The notes under the pieces were generated by a model. That model did not search any database. It had not been told where the DNA came from and worked only from the letters and a program-made list of their open reading frames with translations. Positions 1 to 8,822 of a stretch of DNA of 64,000 bases are shown piece by piece. The DNA is taken from contig NZ_CP029191.1 in the NCBI RefSeq assembly GCF_008642335.1, positions 6,820,001 through 6,884,000 of the forward strand, given 5' to 3'. Source of the stretch: Streptomyces venezuelae (GTDB lineage: Bacteria > Actinomycetota > Actinomycetes > Streptomycetales > Streptomycetaceae). The translations under genes were made by a program, and so were the position numbers. Numbering within the stretch: position 1 is the stretch's first letter; each line of letters begins with the position of its first letter.

Positions 1-846
1 GGCCGTGGCGGCGAGCTTGCGGGTCTCCCAGATGCCGCCGATGTGGCCGACGTCGGGCTGGAGGATGTCGGCGGCCTGGCTCTCGAACAGCTCCCGGAAC
101 TCGATCCGGTCGTGGATGCGCTCGCCGGTCGCGACGGGCATGTCGACCTTCGCGGCGACCTTCTCCAGGGCCTTCAGGTTCTCCGGCGGCACCGGCTCCT
201 CCAGCCACGCGGGCCGGAACGGCGCGAGGTCGCGGGCGAGCCGGATCGCCGTGGCGGGCGAGAACCGGCCGTGCATCTCCAGCATCAGCTCGGCGTCGGG
301 CCCGATCGCGTCGCGCACGGCCTCGATCAACGACACGGCGTACAGGCTCTGTTCGTGGTCCAGTTCGTAGTGTCCCGTCCCGAACGGGTCGATCTTCAGG
401 GCGCGGTAGCCGCGCTCCATGACGCCCCGGGCGGCCTTGTGGTACGCCTCCGGGGTGCGCTCGGTGGTGTACCAGCCGTTCGCGTACGCCTTGACGCGGT
501 CGGTGACCTTGCCGCCGAGCAGCTGCCACACCGGGACGCCGAGGGCCTTGCCCTTGATGTCCCAGCACGCCATCTCGACGACGGCGATGCCCGACATCAC
601 GATCTCGCCGGCCCGGCCGTAGTCGCCGTACTTCATCCGGCGCACGAGATCCTCGACCGCGAACGGGTCGGACCCCTCGATGTGGTTGGCCGCCGCCTCG
701 CGGAGGTAGCCGATGAGCGCGTCGGTGTGCCCGAGCATGCGGGTCTCCCCGACACCGGTCAGGCCCTCGTCGGTGTGGACCTGGACGTAGGTCAGATTCC
801 GCCACGGCGTGCCGACCACATGCGTGCTGATTCCCGTGATGCGCAA
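1..846 (-). CDS. Enolase-superfamily sugar-acid dehydratase (N-terminal part, cut by window edge)
   Basis: The 282 visible codons carry the N-terminal capping domain and most of the TIM barrel of the mandelate racemase/muconate lactonizing enzyme group. K151-I-D, E190 in MLEMHGR, E216 in WLEEP, E242 in ATGERI and QPDVGH (263-268) are the expected base, three metal ligands and His region. The E-x-H pattern at E190/H192 resembles galactonate or mannonate dehydratases, so an aldonate dehydratase is the likeliest role; the substrate is inferred. The start is TTG at 846, chosen because GAGGGG lies 8 nt upstream and no ATG fits better. It diverges from the IclR gene, and the SMP-30 lactonase beyond it would supply an aldonic acid. 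The C-terminus lies outside the window. Confidence 0.85.
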   Translation of the reverse strand, partial: MRITGISTHVVGTPWRNLTYVQVHTDEGLTGVGETRMLGHTDALIGYLREAAANHIEGSDPFAVEDLVRRMKYGDYGRAGEIVMSGIAVVEMACWDIKGKALGVPVWQLLGGKVTDRVKAYANGWYTTERTPEAYHKAARGVMERGYRALKIDPFGTGHYELDHEQSLYAVSLIEAVRDAIGPDAELMLEMHGRFSPATAIRLARDLAPFRPAWLEEPVPPENLKALEKVAAKVDMPVATGERIHDRIEFRELFESQAADILQPDVGHIGGIWETRKLAATA

Positions 847-866
847 GGCAGTTGCCCCTCGACTTG

Positions 867-1037
867 TTCGGTATTTCGTCACACGTTCGAAATGTTGGCG
901 TGACGGTATTCACGGGGGCCTGAAGGTGTCAATGGGTCGCGCACAACCGCCGGGCAGGCCCGGAAACGACCATTGCGCCGCGAACAGCGCCGTGCCTAAC
1001 CTGTGTTCGTCATACCGATCAGCGACCGAAGTTTCGG
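867..1037. promoter_or_regulatory. Divergent intergenic region with candidate IclR operators
   Basis: The gap between the dehydratase and the regulator gene contains an inverted repeat CCGAA-GT-TTCGG at 1026-1037. Nearer the dehydratase are the related TTCGGTATTTCG at 867-878 and TTCGAA at 886-891. IclR regulators usually sit beside their own gene and bind short pseudo-palindromes, so these are plausible operators for both divergent transcripts. The assignment is inference. Confidence 0.4.
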
Positions 1038-1062
1038 ACGCTCAGGGTGGGAGGCCGAACTC

Positions 1063-1833
1063 ATGGGACGACTGGTGCCCGCGGTGACCAGGTCGCTGGA
1101 CATACTCGAACTGTTCCTGGAGGGCGACGGCACGTTCTCGGCGCCCGAGGTCACCCGCAGGCTGCAGCTGCCGCGCACCACCGTGCACGAGCTCCTGACC
1201 ACCTTGGCGGCCCGCTCGTACCTCGTCCAGATCCCGGACCAGCCGGGACGCTACCGCCTCGGCGTGCGCACCTACCAGCTCGGCAGCCGGTACGCCGAAC
1301 AGCTCGACCTCGCCGCCGAGGGCAGGCAGGTGGCCCAGCAGGTCGCCGAGACCTGCGACGAGACCGTCCACGTCGCCATCCTGGAGGACACGGACGTCAT
1401 CTACATCGCCAAGGTCGACTCCACGCACGCCGTGCGCATGGTCTCCGCGACCGGCCGCCGCCTCCCGGCGCACTGCACCTCCGTCGGCAAGATGCTGCTC
1501 GCCTCCCTCCCACAGGACGAGCTCGAAAGCCGCGTCCGGGGAAGGGAGTTCACCGCCATGACCCCCGACAGCATCACCGACCCGGACGAGCTCCTCGCCG
1601 CCCTCGCCGCCGTCCGCGAGCGGGGCGTCGCGGTCGAGCACCGGGAGTCCAACCCGGACGTCAGCTGCGTGGCCGCGCCGGTGCGCGACAGCGCGGGACA
1701 GGTCGTCGCGGCCCTCTCCATCTCCGTGCCGATGATCCGCTGGTCCGAGGAGCGCGAGCACGAGCTGGCCGACCTGGCCGCCAAGGGCGCGGACGACCTG
1801 TCGGCCAGGCTCGGCCACCGGGGCGCGCGGTGA
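1063..1833 (+). CDS. IclR-family transcriptional regulator
   Basis: The 256-aa product has an N-terminal winged helix (about residues 5-70, with RSLDILELF and the recognition helix around RTTVHELL). An IclR effector-binding domain follows (about 80-250, including GRRLPAHCTSVGKMLLA, a conserved stretch of this domain). The open frame extends upstream to 1003, but ATG 1063 is preferred: it follows GGAGG with 8 nt spacing, and family alignment begins at MGRLVPAVTRSLD. The stop overlaps the GTG of the SMP-30 gene by 3 nt, so the two are co-translated. It probably controls the lactonase and the divergent dehydratase in response to a sugar acid. The effector is unknown. Confidence 0.9.
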   Translation: MGRLVPAVTRSLDILELFLEGDGTFSAPEVTRRLQLPRTTVHELLTTLAARSYLVQIPDQPGRYRLGVRTYQLGSRYAEQLDLAAEGRQVAQQVAETCDETVHVAILEDTDVIYIAKVDSTHAVRMVSATGRRLPAHCTSVGKMLLASLPQDELESRVRGREFTAMTPDSITDPDELLAALAAVRERGVAVEHRESNPDVSCVAAPVRDSAGQVVAALSISVPMIRWSEEREHELADLAAKGADDLSARLGHRGAR

Positions 1834-2681
1834 GCCGCGTGTTCGACGTGGCGGTCCGCGCGGAGGCGTCGCTCGGCGAGGGCCCCACCTGGGACGCGGC
1901 GACCGGCCGCCTCATCTGGGTCGACATCCTCGGCTCCCGCGTCCACACGTATGCCCCCGGCGACGGCCGCCGCACGGTCATGGCCACCGAACAGCACATC
2001 GGCGCGGCCAAGCCCCGCGCGGGCGGCGGCCTGGTCGTCAACCTCCGCGACGGCATCGGCCTCTACGGCCCGGGCGGCGCACCCTTCACCTGGCTGGTGC
2101 GCGACCCCGTGCCGGGCCGGCGCGGGAACGACGCGGCCGTCGCTCCCGACGGCGCCCTCTGGGCGGGCACGATGCGCTACGACGAGGCGCCCGGCGGCGG
2201 CAGCCTGCGGCGCGTCGCCCCCGACGGCACCGTCACCGAAGCGGCCGCCGACGTCGCCGTCAGCAACGGCACGGGCTGGAGCCCCGACGGGCGGCTCATG
2301 TACTACGTGGACAGCCCGACGCGACGCGTCGACGTACTGGACTTCGACGGTCAACGTGCCGTGAACCGCAGGCCGTTCGCGCACGTCGAGGAGGGGGCGG
2401 GCTTCCCCGACGGGCTCACCGTCGACGCCGAAGGCTGCGTCTGGGTGGCGCTCTGGGACGGCGCGGCGGTCCGCCGCTACACGCCCGACGGCCGCCTGGA
2501 CCGTACCGTCGAGCTCCCCGTGCGCCGCCCCACGGCCTGCGCCTTCGGCGGCCGGGACCTGCGCGACCTGTACATCACGACGGCCCGCACCGGCCTCGAC
2601 CGCCCGCACCCCCTCTCGGGTTCGCTGCTCGTCGTGCCGGATGCGGGCCGGGGCCTGCCGAGTACCCCCTTCGCGGGCTGA
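1830..2681 (+). CDS. SMP-30/gluconolactonase-like lactonase
   Basis: This 283-aa six-bladed beta-propeller hydrolase starts at a GTG overlapping the IclR stop. The family's metal ligands can be placed: Glu in LGEGPTW near the N-terminus, Asn in GRRGNDAAV, Asn in VSNGTGW and Asp in GFPDGLT. Members open sugar lactones (gluconolactone, galactonolactone and the like) to aldonic acids in the cytoplasm. With the regulator ahead and an aldonate dehydratase diverging, a lactone-to-aldonate-to-ketodeoxyaldonate route is likely. Which sugar is used cannot be told from sequence. It ends only 2 nt from the convergent lipoprotein gene, with no obvious terminator between. Confidence 0.85.
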   Translation: MSRVFDVAVRAEASLGEGPTWDAATGRLIWVDILGSRVHTYAPGDGRRTVMATEQHIGAAKPRAGGGLVVNLRDGIGLYGPGGAPFTWLVRDPVPGRRGNDAAVAPDGALWAGTMRYDEAPGGGSLRRVAPDGTVTEAAADVAVSNGTGWSPDGRLMYYVDSPTRRVDVLDFDGQRAVNRRPFAHVEEGAGFPDGLTVDAEGCVWVALWDGAAVRRYTPDGRLDRTVELPVRRPTACAFGGRDLRDLYITTARTGLDRPHPLSGSLLVVPDAGRGLPSTPFAG

Positions 2682-2683
2682 CC

Positions 2684-3691
2684 TCAGTCCTTCAGCTCTC
2701 TGAGGTACGTGCCGAACTTCTCCAGACCGTCGATGTTGCGCGGCCCGCTGATGCCCTCGTTGTAGTCGAGGACGAAGAAGTTGTTCTTCTTGACGGCGGG
2801 CAGCTCCTTCGTGTGCGGGGACTTCTTCAGGAACTCGATCTTCTTCTTCGCGGGCTGGTCGCCGTAGTCGAAGATGATGACGACTTCGGGTTCGGCCTTG
2901 GTCACGGCCTCCCAGTTGACCTGCGTCCAGCGCTCGTCGAGGCCGTCGAAGATGTTCCTGCCGCCCGCGCTCTTGATGATGTCGTTCGGCGGCACCTGGC
3001 TGCCGGCCGTGAACGGCTGGTCGGTGCCGGAGTCGTAGAGGAAGACGGGGACCCGCTCGCCGTCCTCGGCCTTGGGGGCCTTCGCCTCCACGGCCGCCAC
3101 GCGCTTCTTCAGGTCGCCGACGACGCGGTCCGCCTTCTCCTCGACCCTGAAGATCTTCCCCAAGCGCTCCAGGTCGCTGTAGAGCGCCTTGAACGGGGTG
3201 ACCTTCTGCGGGTGGCCGGGGTAGTTGAAGCAGCTCTCCGTGTGCATGAAGCTCTGGATGCCGAGCTTGTCCAGGATCTTCGGGGTGATGCCGCGCTGGT
3301 CGCTGAACCCGGAGTTCCAGCCCGCGACCACGAAGTCGGACTTCGCCTCGACGACCAGCTCCTTGTTGAGCAGATCGTCGCTGAGCATCTTCACCTTGGC
3401 GTACTCCGACGCCCAGGGCGACTCGCTGACCGGCGGGTTGGCGGGCGGCATCACATAGCCGTGGACGTGCTCGGTCAGGCCGAGGCTGAACAGTTTGTCG
3501 GCGCTCCCGCCCTCGTACGCGACCGCACGCCGGGGGACCTTGTAGGGGACGGGCTCGCCGCAGCGCTCGACGACGGTCTTCTTCTCGGCGGCCCCGGCGT
3601 CGTCGGACGCGTCGAGGTCGGCGCCGCAGCCGCTCAGGGCCAGTGCGGCCGTCAGCGCGGAGGCCAGGGAGAGGGATCTGGTGTGACGCAT
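2684..3691 (-). CDS. Metal-chelate ABC transporter substrate-binding lipoprotein
   Basis: This 335-aa precursor has a basic N-terminus, a hydrophobic stretch and lipobox LALSGC, so Cys22 should be lipidated and the protein anchored outside the membrane. The remainder matches the FecB/BtuF type of binding protein: a lobe starting at RRAVAYEG, a long connecting helix (about 170-200) and a second lobe ending near GTYLRELKD. It is the last gene of the minus-strand operon, 31 nt after the ATPase gene. Given the operon, the ligand is probably a metal-loaded small chelator. The zinc-type box at the operon head argues for a zincophore over a ferric siderophore, but the ligand is inferred. Confidence 0.85.
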   Translation of the reverse strand: MRHTRSLSLASALTAALALSGCGADLDASDDAGAAEKKTVVERCGEPVPYKVPRRAVAYEGGSADKLFSLGLTEHVHGYVMPPANPPVSESPWASEYAKVKMLSDDLLNKELVVEAKSDFVVAGWNSGFSDQRGITPKILDKLGIQSFMHTESCFNYPGHPQKVTPFKALYSDLERLGKIFRVEEKADRVVGDLKKRVAAVEAKAPKAEDGERVPVFLYDSGTDQPFTAGSQVPPNDIIKSAGGRNIFDGLDERWTQVNWEAVTKAEPEVVIIFDYGDQPAKKKIEFLKKSPHTKELPAVKKNNFFVLDYNEGISGPRNIDGLEKFGTYLRELKD

Positions 3692-3721
3692 GAGGTGGGG
3701 ATGCCTTTCAGACGGAACATC

Positions 3722-4495
3722 TCAGAGGGAGGGGTGAAGCGCGTACAGAAGTTGGGGGTCGCCCGTCAGCGGGTGGGGGACGACCGTCGCCTTCACCCCG
3801 AACACGTCGGCCATCAGCGATTCGGTGAGCACGTCCGCCGGGCTCCCCGACGTCACGAGGCGTCCCTGCGCGAGCACCCCGATCCGGTCGCAGGCCGCGG
3901 CCGCGAGGTTGAGGTCGTGCAGGACGACGAGGACGGTGGGCCCGGCACCGCGCAGATGCGACAGGACCTCGATCTGATGGCGTACGTCGAGGTGGTTGGT
4001 CGGCTCGTCGAGGACGAGGACATGCGGTTCCTGGACGAGGGCACGGGCCAGCAGCACGCGCTGACGCTCACCGCCCGACAGGGTGAGGACACCGCGTTTG
4101 GCGAGGTGACCGACGTCGAGCCGCTCCATCGCCTCGGCGCACAGCTTCCGTTCGCGGGCGGTGAGCGCCTGGTTGCCGCGCTGGTGCGGGGCGCGGCCGA
4201 GCGCGACGACCTCCTCGACCGTGAAGTCCAGGTCGACGGCGCCGTCCTGTGTCATGGCGGCGACGAGCTGCGCGCCGCGCCGCATCGTGAGCCGGGACAG
4301 GTCGTCGCCGCCCACCAGGACGGCGCCCGAGGTCGGCCGCAGCGCCCGGTACACGCAGCGCAGCGCCGTCGACTTCCCGCTGCCGTTCGGCCCGACCAGG
4401 CCGACGATTTCGCCGGACCCCACGTCGAGGGAGAGGTCGTGCACGAGGCGGTTGCCGTCGATGGCCACGGAGAGCCCGTCGATCCGCAGCTCCAT
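3722..4495 (-). CDS. ABC transporter ATP-binding protein (FecE-like)
   Basis: A single 257-aa nucleotide-binding domain. Walker A is GPNGSGKST, the Q-loop lies in AAMTQDG, the signature is LSGGERQR, Walker B is VLVLDEPTNHLD and the switch His is in VLHDLNLA. The order and wording are those of iron-siderophore/cobalamin type importers. The gene starts 1 nt after the permease stop codon and should be translated with it. It would energise uptake of the chelate bound by the downstream lipoprotein. Confidence 0.92.
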   Translation of the reverse strand: MELRIDGLSVAIDGNRLVHDLSLDVGSGEIVGLVGPNGSGKSTALRCVYRALRPTSGAVLVGGDDLSRLTMRRGAQLVAAMTQDGAVDLDFTVEEVVALGRAPHQRGNQALTARERKLCAEAMERLDVGHLAKRGVLTLSGGERQRVLLARALVQEPHVLVLDEPTNHLDVRHQIEVLSHLRGAGPTVLVVLHDLNLAAAACDRIGVLAQGRLVTSGSPADVLTESLMADVFGVKATVVPHPLTGDPQLLYALHPSL

Positions 4496-4496
4496 C

Positions 4497-5618
4497 TCAA
4501 CGACCCCCGAACGTATAGCCCTTGCGGCGCATCAGGCCGATGAACACCGGCACCCCGACGAGCGCCGTGATGACACCGAGCGGCAGCTCGCGCGGAGCGA
4601 CCGCGGCCCGCGACAGCAGATCCACCCAGACCATGAAGACCGCCCCGGCCAGTGGCGCGACGGCGAGCACCCGGGCGTGGGTCGCGCCGACCACCATCCG
4701 CACCAGGTGCGGCATGACGAGCCCCACGAAGCTGATGGCGCCGCTGACGGCCACCATCACGCCGGTGATCAGGGAGACGACGACGAGCAGCGACGTGCGG
4801 TGCCGGTCGGGACTGACGCCCAGGCTGGACGCCGTCTCGTCGCCGAGCGCCAGGACGTCGAGCGCCCTGCTGTACCGGTACAGCACGCCGAGGCCGAGGA
4901 GGACGGCCGCCGCGACGACGGGCAGCGCGCCCCAGCTCGCGGCCCCGAAGCTGCCCATGGTCCAGTACAGGACCATCGACGTCGCCTCGCTGTCCGGCGC
5001 GAAGTAGATGATCACGCTCATCACGGCCTGGAACCCGAGGGACATCGCCACGCCCGTCAGGACGAGCCGCAGCGGTGAGAGCGCGCCGCCGCTGGAGGAG
5101 GCGACGTACACGAGGAACGAGGCGACGAGCGCGCCGACGAACGCCCCCGCCGACACGGCGTACACGCCGAGCGCGGCGAGCCCCCCGGTGACCGTCACGC
5201 CGACCGCGCCGACCGACGCGCCCGAGGAGACCCCGAGCACGAAGGGGTCGGCGAGCGCGTTGCGCACCATCGCCTGGATGGCCACGCCGACGGCGCTCAG
5301 CCCGGCGCCCACCAGGGCGGCGAGGAGCACGCGGGGCGTACGGATCTGCCAGATGATCTGGTACGTCGTCGTCTCGTCGGCGTCGACGCGGCCACCGGTG
5401 AGGGCGGCCCACAGGAGGCGGGCGGTGTCGGCGGGCGACACCGCGGCGGCGCCCAGGCCGATGGCCACGACGACGGAGGCCAGCAGGAGGACGAACAGGG
5501 CGAGGCAGGTGAGGACGAGGACCTTGGGGGAGGCGAGTCGTTCTCGCAGGCCGGTGGGGGAGGGGGTGCCGGGGCGGCCCGCGGTGGGGCCGCCGAGGTC
5601 GGCGGTGTGGGTGCTCAC
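4497..5618 (-). CDS. ABC transporter permease, FecCD family
   Basis: This 373-aa polytopic protein starts at GTG 5618, overlapping the exporter stop by 4 nt. After a cytoplasmic leader (about 40 residues) there are roughly nine to ten hydrophobic segments. Family landmarks are RTPRVLLA, GVSSGASVGAVG and ISFVGLVMPHLVRM, the last in the loop that contacts the ATPase. It should work as a homodimer with the ATPase and lipoprotein that follow. The frame is open far upstream in antisense to other genes, but the family alignment and the GTG overlap fix the start. Confidence 0.92.
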   Translation of the reverse strand: MSTHTADLGGPTAGRPGTPSPTGLRERLASPKVLVLTCLALFVLLLASVVVAIGLGAAAVSPADTARLLWAALTGGRVDADETTTYQIIWQIRTPRVLLAALVGAGLSAVGVAIQAMVRNALADPFVLGVSSGASVGAVGVTVTGGLAALGVYAVSAGAFVGALVASFLVYVASSSGGALSPLRLVLTGVAMSLGFQAVMSVIIYFAPDSEATSMVLYWTMGSFGAASWGALPVVAAAVLLGLGVLYRYSRALDVLALGDETASSLGVSPDRHRTSLLVVVSLITGVMVAVSGAISFVGLVMPHLVRMVVGATHARVLAVAPLAGAVFMVWVDLLSRAAVAPRELPLGVITALVGVPVFIGLMRRKGYTFGGR

Positions 5619-6865
5619 GGCGTGCTCTCCTCGCCCTCGTCCGCCCGGTTCGCCCGCAGCACCAGGACCACCGCCCCCAGCGCCGCCACGACCAGCGCGC
5701 CGAAGACCGCCGCCGTGCCGGGGTAGCCCGCGAGGCCGAGGCCCGCGCCGCCGAGCGCCGCGCCGGCGAACACGCCGAGGCTCTGGCCCGCCGCGTTGAG
5801 GCTCAGCGCCGACCCGCGCAGCGCCGTCCCGCAGCGCCGCACGATGAGGCTGACGACGCACGCGGCGACGACGGCGTGGCTCGCCGCGTGCAGCGCGGTC
5901 AGCGCGAGGGCGAGCGGCAGCCAGTGCGTGAAGTAGAAGCCCACGACCGAGACGAGTGCGGCGACGAGTCCCGCGGCGAGCATGCGCTCCGTGCCGAAGC
6001 GCGGCTCGGCGGAGTTGGTGAGCCGCCCGGTGAGGAGGTTGCTGACGAAGAACGACGCGCCGCTCAGCGTCCACACGAACGCGAAGAGCCCGGCGTCGAG
6101 GCCGAACCGCTCTTCGTAGAAGGCCGCGAGGTACGCCAGGTAGCCCATGAACACCGCGGTGCGCAGGAACCCGATCAGCAGCACCGGCACCACGCCGCGC
6201 ACGGCGGCAAGCGCACGGAACGAGGCGAGGTAGCCGAGGCGCGGCCCGTCCGCGACGGTGTCGCCGTCCGGTCCTGTGCGCCGCTTGCCCCGCGCCACGA
6301 AGACGGCGGCGAGCAGCAGCGCGACCGCGGTCACTCCGAGCAGGTCGCCCTGCCAGCCCCAGAGCAGCGCGGGCAGCGCGATGACCGGCGCGGCGAGCAT
6401 GGCGGTCATCGAGGTGGTGGCCGTGACGAGGGTGGCGGCGCGCCCGGCCGCCTTGCCGCTGCCGAAGCGGTCGGCGGCCGCGGCGGTGAGCGCCGGGTTC
6501 AGGACGGCGGTACTGGCGCCGACGAGTAGGCAGAACGCGGCGAGCAGGAGGAAGTCCCCGCTCGCGCCGAGCGCGGCCGACGCGCCGAGTACGACGAGTG
6601 CGCCCGCCGCCGCCCACTCCCTGGGCACCCGGTCGATGACCGGGGCGAGCGCGGTGCCGACCAGCAGGGCGGCGAGCCCGCCGAGCCCGCGCAGACCGCC
6701 CATCGCCGCGACGCTGCTGCCTGCCTCGTCGGCGATCGGCACGAGGTAGGTGCTGAAGACGGTGAAGGGCAGCAGGCCGACGGCCGAGGCGAGCAGGACG
6801 GGCCAGAGCGTGCGCGCCATGCGCAGATCGCCCGGCAGCACGTCCTTGGTGGCGTCGACGCTCAC
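5615..6865 (-). CDS. MFS transporter, probable metallophore exporter
   Basis: The 416-aa product shows two blocks of about six transmembrane segments split by a charged central loop (around residues 190-210, RGKRRTGPDGD), the major facilitator layout. GTG 6865 overlaps the stop of the DUF364 gene by 3 nt, and the MFS stop overlaps the permease start, so it is embedded in the operon. Exporters placed between biosynthesis and uptake genes of metallophore clusters usually secrete the apo-chelator. That is the inferred role here; drug efflux remains possible. Confidence 0.85.
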   Translation of the reverse strand: MSVDATKDVLPGDLRMARTLWPVLLASAVGLLPFTVFSTYLVPIADEAGSSVAAMGGLRGLGGLAALLVGTALAPVIDRVPREWAAAGALVVLGASAALGASGDFLLLAAFCLLVGASTAVLNPALTAAAADRFGSGKAAGRAATLVTATTSMTAMLAAPVIALPALLWGWQGDLLGVTAVALLLAAVFVARGKRRTGPDGDTVADGPRLGYLASFRALAAVRGVVPVLLIGFLRTAVFMGYLAYLAAFYEERFGLDAGLFAFVWTLSGASFFVSNLLTGRLTNSAEPRFGTERMLAAGLVAALVSVVGFYFTHWLPLALALTALHAASHAVVAACVVSLIVRRCGTALRGSALSLNAAGQSLGVFAGAALGGAGLGLAGYPGTAAVFGALVVAALGAVVLVLRANRADEGEESTP

Positions 6866-7701
6866 GCTGCCGCTCCGTCCGACGCGAGGGCGGCGCGGTA
6901 GCGGTACATGGGGGTGGCGTCGGCGCTGAACTGGGAGAACGTGAACGGTTCGGCGTTCAGGGCGGTGACGCCCGCACCGAGGAAGGCGCGGGCGACGGCG
7001 CTGCCGCTCTGCGCGTAGACGACCAGCGGCACGCCGTGTTCGACGCAGTGCCGCAGGATCAGGTCGAACGTGCCGTTGCTGAGCGTCATGCCGGTGGCGA
7101 CCACGGCGTCGGCCTGCGCGAGCACCTCCGTCATGTCGTCGGAGACGGGATCGCCCCACGCCGTGGCGCGCAGGTTGAGGTCGCAGGGCAGGCAGACGCC
7201 GCCCCGTTCGCGTATCGCCGCGACGAGCGGGTTGACCACGCCGATCAGTGCGACCCGCGCGCCGGGTGCGATGTCGAGGAGCCCGGCGATGGCGGCGTCG
7301 CGGGCCTCGGCGCGCTCCTCGGGAGTGCCGGTCGGCAGCATGACGCGCTCGGCGTCGTCGGCGTCGCGGTGCGGGCGGACCCGGGCGAAATAGGCGTCGA
7401 GCGCGGCGGTCCGCACGGGCGCCGCCTCGTCGCGCAGGAGCTTGTCGAGGGAGTGACCCGAGGCGTTCTCGCAGAAGCCCGGGGCGAGTTCGCCCGCCTC
7501 GAAGGAGCAGGCGCCGAAGGCGTCGCCGACGCGGAGCAGCAGGTAGTGGTTGTGGTATGTGACGTCGCCGCCGGCGAGCCGCGTCGTGTTGTAGAGCCAG
7601 AACGCGCTGGTGACGGTGAGGTCGGCCGGGTCGGGGCCGTGGGCGCCCGCGAGGACGGCGTCGGTGAGGTCGGCGACGGTCTGGGGTGGGGTGTGCGGCA
7701 T
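6862..7701 (-). CDS. DUF4213/DUF364 (putative metal-chelation) protein
   Basis: This 279-aa cytosolic protein has two parts. An N-terminal segment (to about 130) is DUF4213-like, with GDAFGACSFEAGEL and a Ser-rich/His turn. The C-terminal Rossmann-like part (about 150-265) has RVALIGVV, DAVVATGMTLSNGTFD and VVYAQSGSA, as in DUF364, described in Pfam as putative heavy-metal chelation. The biochemical activity is not established for this family. It is the second gene of the operon, 46 nt after the PLP enzyme, with a TAGGAAC ribosome site 5 nt from ATG 7701. It could join chelator building blocks or handle the metal; I cannot choose. Confidence 0.75.
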   Translation of the reverse strand: MPHTPPQTVADLTDAVLAGAHGPDPADLTVTSAFWLYNTTRLAGGDVTYHNHYLLLRVGDAFGACSFEAGELAPGFCENASGHSLDKLLRDEAAPVRTAALDAYFARVRPHRDADDAERVMLPTGTPEERAEARDAAIAGLLDIAPGARVALIGVVNPLVAAIRERGGVCLPCDLNLRATAWGDPVSDDMTEVLAQADAVVATGMTLSNGTFDLILRHCVEHGVPLVVYAQSGSAVARAFLGAGVTALNAEPFTFSQFSADATPMYRYRAALASDGAAA

Positions 7702-7747
7702 GTGTGTTCCTAGGAAGTGTCAGGGGAGGGGGGGCTCTGGCGGTGGT

Positions 7748-8743
7748 TCAGGAGGGGGTGGCGGGGGGCCAGGCCGTGGTGGACCAGGGGTGCTTGAGCT
7801 CGTCGAGCGTGGTGATCTCGTGGGGCTTCAACGTGTCGATGTCCAGGGCTTGTTCGTGCCGGGCGTAGGCGCTCTCGACGTAGCGGTGGCCGGTGTCGGC
7901 CGCGATGAAGACGTACGTGCGCGTGGCGTCCCTGCGCCGCTCCCACAGGGCGGTGAGGTAGGCGGCGCCGGCCGAGAGCCCGGCGAAGACGCCGCTGGTG
8001 CGCAGCAGGGAGACGGCGCCCGACACGGCGCTGTCGAAGTTCACCCAGTGCACGCGGTCGTACAGCTCGTGCCGGACGTTGCGGAACGCGATGGCGCTGC
8101 CGATCCCCGCGATGATCATGTCGGGGTCCGCGACGTGCTCGGAGCCGAAGGTGACGCTGCCGAAGGGCTGTACGCCGACGAGCGACACGTCGCGCCCGGC
8201 CTCGCGCAGATAGGTGGCGAGGGCACCCGTGGAGGCGCCCGAGCCCACGCCGCCGACCAGCGCGAGCGGTCCGGCCGGCAGGTCCTCGTCCAGCTCGGTG
8301 GCGACGTCCCGGTAGCCGAGGTAGTGGATGTCGTCGTGGTACTGCCGCATCCAGTGGTACGAGGGGTTGTCCGCCAGGATCTCGGCGATGCGCCGCACCC
8401 TCAACTCCTGGTCGAGGCGCAGGTTCTGGGAGGGGGCGACCTGCTCCAGCGTGGCGCCGAGTATCTCCAGCTGCACGCGGGTCGACCGGTCGACGGTGGT
8501 GGAGCCGACGATGTGGCACTTCATGCCGTACCGGTGGCAGGCGAGTGCGAGGGCCTGGGCGTAGATGCCGCTGGAGCTGTCGACGAGGGTGTCGCCGGGG
8601 CGGACGGTGCCCGAGTCGAGGAGGTGCCGTACGGCGCCGAGGGCCGAGTAGATCTTCATGGTCTCGAAGCGGAGGCAGGCCAGATCCGGTGCGAGGGATA
8701 TGAGGTCGGGTTTCTTCACCGCTTCGGCGATGTGTGCGTGCAT
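7748..8743 (-). CDS. Cysteine-synthase-like PLP enzyme (SbnA-type beta-replacement)
   Basis: The 331-aa product is a fold-type II PLP enzyme. Lys30 in RFETMKIYSA is the expected Schiff-base lysine. SSSGIYAQALA is the substrate-carboxylate loop, VGSGASTGALA is the phosphate-cradling glycine loop and SAGAAYL lies near the C-terminus. The loops differ from housekeeping CysK (TSGNTG, GTGGT), which suggests a specialised beta-replacement such as SbnA, which joins O-phosphoserine to an amino acid in staphyloferrin B synthesis. It heads the minus-strand operon, with GGGGGAA before ATG 8743 and a Zur-type box about 80 nt upstream. Donor and acceptor are unknown; the divergent kinase may make the phospho-amino acid. 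Confidence 0.82.
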   Translation of the reverse strand: MHAHIAEAVKKPDLISLAPDLACLRFETMKIYSALGAVRHLLDSGTVRPGDTLVDSSSGIYAQALALACHRYGMKCHIVGSTTVDRSTRVQLEILGATLEQVAPSQNLRLDQELRVRRIAEILADNPSYHWMRQYHDDIHYLGYRDVATELDEDLPAGPLALVGGVGSGASTGALATYLREAGRDVSLVGVQPFGSVTFGSEHVADPDMIIAGIGSAIAFRNVRHELYDRVHWVNFDSAVSGAVSLLRTSGVFAGLSAGAAYLTALWERRRDATRTYVFIAADTGHRYVESAYARHEQALDIDTLKPHEITTLDELKHPWSTTAWPPATPS

Positions 8744-8822
8744 GACGGAATTCCCCCGTAGGGACGTGGAGCGAGAGGGCAGGGCGGAGTGGGCCCCGGA
8801 ACGCCGAGAGCATCACACTAGA

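Noticed and set aside
43..903. Long plus-strand open frame over the left edge
   Set aside because: It is antisense to the enolase-superfamily gene, has no ribosome site and reads as low-complexity Arg/Val/Asp sequence typical of GC-rich shadow frames.
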